Below, piece by piece: positions 6,834-8,204 of a stretch of DNA of 8,204 bases. The stretch is from NCBI GenBank assembly GCA_900546835.1, contig UREH01000104.1, forward strand, positions 1 through 8,204, given 5' to 3'. Positions within the stretch are counted from its first letter, which is position 1. Every line of letters starts with the position of its first letter. The position numbers and the translations under genes are program-made. The stretch is from an uncultured Porphyromonadaceae bacterium. GTDB lineage: Bacteria; Bacteroidota; Bacteroidia; Bacteroidales; Muribaculaceae. Under the pieces are notes generated by a model. That model searched no databases, was not told the DNA's origin, and was given only the letters and a program-made list of their open reading frames with translations.

Positions 6834-8204
6834 ATGCAGAACATCCGTAACATCGCCATCATAGCCCACGTGGACCACGGCAAGACCACGCTGGTCGATA
6901 AAATGCTGCTCGCCGGAAATCTTTTCCGCGAAAACCAGAACGCCGGCGAACTCATTCTCGACAACAACGACCTCGAGCGCGAGCGCGGCATAACGATTCT
7001 CTCGAAGAACGTTTCCATCAACTACAAAGACACCAAAATCAATATCATAGACACTCCGGGCCACGCCGACTTCGGCGGCGAGGTGGAGCGCGTGCTCAAT
7101 ATGGCCGACGGCTGTCTGCTGCTGGTCGACGCCTTCGAGGGCCCGATGCCCCAGACGCGTTTCGTGCTCCAGAAAGCCATCCAGATGGGCCTGAAGCCCG
7201 TAGTGGTAATCAACAAGGTCGACAAGCCCAACTGCCGCCCCGACGAGGTGCAGGAAATGGTGTTCGACCTGATGTTCAACCTCGACGCTACCGAGGACCA
7301 GCTCGACTTCCCCACCATCTACGGCTCGGCCAAAAACGGATGGATGAGCACCGACTGGAGCAAACCCACCGACAATATCACCCCACTTCTCGATACAATC
7401 CTCGAACACATCCCCGCTCCCACCACCTACGAGGGCGAGCCCCAGATGCTCATCACGTCGCTCGACTACTCCAACTATGTGGGTCGTATTGCCGTAGGAC
7501 GCGTTCACCGCGGCACCATCCGCGAGGGGATGGAGATTGGTCTGTGCAAGCGCGACGGTTCCGTGGTGCGCCAGCGCGTAAAAGAGCTCCACACATTCGA
7601 AGGAATGGGCCGTAAGAAAGTAAGCGAGGTCGCTTCGGGCGATATCTGCGCCATCGTGGGCCTCGACAATTTCGAGATTGGCGATACGGTGACCACCGTC
7701 GACAATCCCGAGCCCCTGCCGCGCATCGCCATCGACGAGCCCACAATGTCGATGACCTTTACCATCAACGACTCTCCCTTCTTCGGGAAGGACGGCAAAT
7801 ACGTAACCTCGCGCCATATCCAGGACCGCCTCACCCGCGAGCTCGACAAAAACCTCGCCCTGCGCGTGGAGCGCACAGAGCGAGAGGACGCCTGGAACGT
7901 ATTCGGACGCGGCGTGCTCCATCTCTCGGTGCTGATCGAGACCATGCGCCGCGAGGGCTACGAGCTCCAGGTTGGCCAGCCGCAGGTTATCGTCAAGGAG
8001 ATCGACGGCGTGAAGTGCGAACCTGTCGAGATGCTCACCATCAACGTCACAGAGGAGTACGCCTCGAAGATGATCGACCTCGTTACACGCCGCAAGGGCG
8101 AGATGCTCTCCATGTCCTCCCAGGCCGACCGAGTGCATATGGAGTTCCAGATTCCCTCGCGCGGTATCATCGGCCTGCGCAACAACGTGCTCACCGGCTC
8201 GGCT
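6834..8204 (+). CDS. typA: Ribosome-associated translational GTPase TypA/BipA, 3' end beyond the window
   Basis: TypA (BipA) is an EF-G-like GTPase that binds the 70S ribosome and supports ribosome assembly and stress or cold adaptation. The first 457 residues are present of about 600. The start [20 protein letters not shown] is family-typical. GTPase motifs are G1 AHVDHGKT (11-18), G2 with RERGITI (49-55), G3 DTPGH (73-77) and G4 NKVD (127-130). A beta-barrel domain 2 follows (about 200-295, including [13 protein letters not shown]). Next come the EF-G domain III-like segment ([18 protein letters not shown]) and the start of the domain V-like part, with [14 protein letters not shown] near the cut. 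The distinctive C-terminal domain is missing only because the window ends; the frame is open to the last base. The ATG at 6834 lies 27 bases after a strong -7 box. Related LepA and EF-G are excluded by the overall motif pattern and length of the leader. Confidence 0.96.
   Translation, partial: MQNIRNIAIIAHVDHGKTTLVDKMLLAGNLFRENQNAGELILDNNDLERERGITILSKNVSINYKDTKINIIDTPGHADFGGEVERVLNMADGCLLLVDAFEGPMPQTRFVLQKAIQMGLKPVVVINKVDKPNCRPDEVQEMVFDLMFNLDATEDQLDFPTIYGSAKNGWMSTDWSKPTDNITPLLDTILEHIPAPTTYEGEPQMLITSLDYSNYVGRIAVGRVHRGTIREGMEIGLCKRDGSVVRQRVKELHTFEGMGRKKVSEVASGDICAIVGLDNFEIGDTVTTVDNPEPLPRIAIDEPTMSMTFTINDSPFFGKDGKYVTSRHIQDRLTRELDKNLALRVERTEREDAWNVFGRGVLHLSVLIETMRREGYELQVGQPQVIVKEIDGVKCEPVEMLTINVTEEYASKMIDLVTRRKGEMLSMSSQADRVHMEFQIPSRGIIGLRNNVLTGSA

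Noticed and set aside
6798..8138. Long minus-strand open frame (446 codons) opposite typA
   Set aside because: It lies entirely antisense to a gene with clear GTPase motifs. Its composition (rich in His, Val, Leu, Gly, Ala, Asp) is what reading the complement of GC-rich codons gives, and it shows no recognisable domain.

Overview
The window looks like a chromosomal segment of a fairly GC-rich member of the Bacteroidales (phylum Bacteroidota). Three things point there. Bacteroidota-type -7 promoter boxes (TAnnTTTG) lie upstream of at least four genes. Clear Shine-Dalgarno sequences are absent, with A-rich leaders instead. The inositol-phosphate synthase is of the form I associate with Bacteroides relatives. 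The coding GC content is higher than in typical Bacteroides, so Alistipes-like or Muribaculaceae-like lineages are plausible, but I cannot place it more finely. The left edge is artificial: bases 1-26 are Illumina Nextera (Tn5) adapter sequence, so this is the end of an assembled contig.

Layout, left to right. After the adapter comes the 5' half of ychF on the minus strand (27-524). It is separated by a compact divergent promoter region (525-654) from a plus-strand series: ugd (UDP-glucose 6-dehydrogenase, 655-1974), recG (2034-4127), an uncharacterised ATP-grasp-like protein (4223-5071), a myo-inositol-1-phosphate synthase (5366-6667), a strong intrinsic terminator (6735-6766), and the 5' three quarters of typA/bipA (6834 to the window end). 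All complete genes are intact, with no frameshifts. There is no sign of mobile elements, CRISPR arrays, tRNA or rRNA.

How the genes relate. ychF, recG and typA are housekeeping genes (translation-associated P-loop NTPases and a replication-fork helicase). Ugd makes UDP-glucuronate for surface polysaccharides. Inositol-phosphate synthase makes the inositol headgroup precursor used for inositol lipids in gut Bacteroidetes. The genes do not form one pathway. ugd and recG may be co-transcribed (59-nt gap). The ATP-grasp gene, the inositol-phosphate synthase gene and typA each appear to have their own promoter. The most interesting element is the ATP-grasp-like protein directly upstream of the inositol-phosphate synthase: the pairing invites, but does not prove, a role in inositol or inositol-phosphate metabolism. 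I found no clear evidence of a novel multi-gene system.
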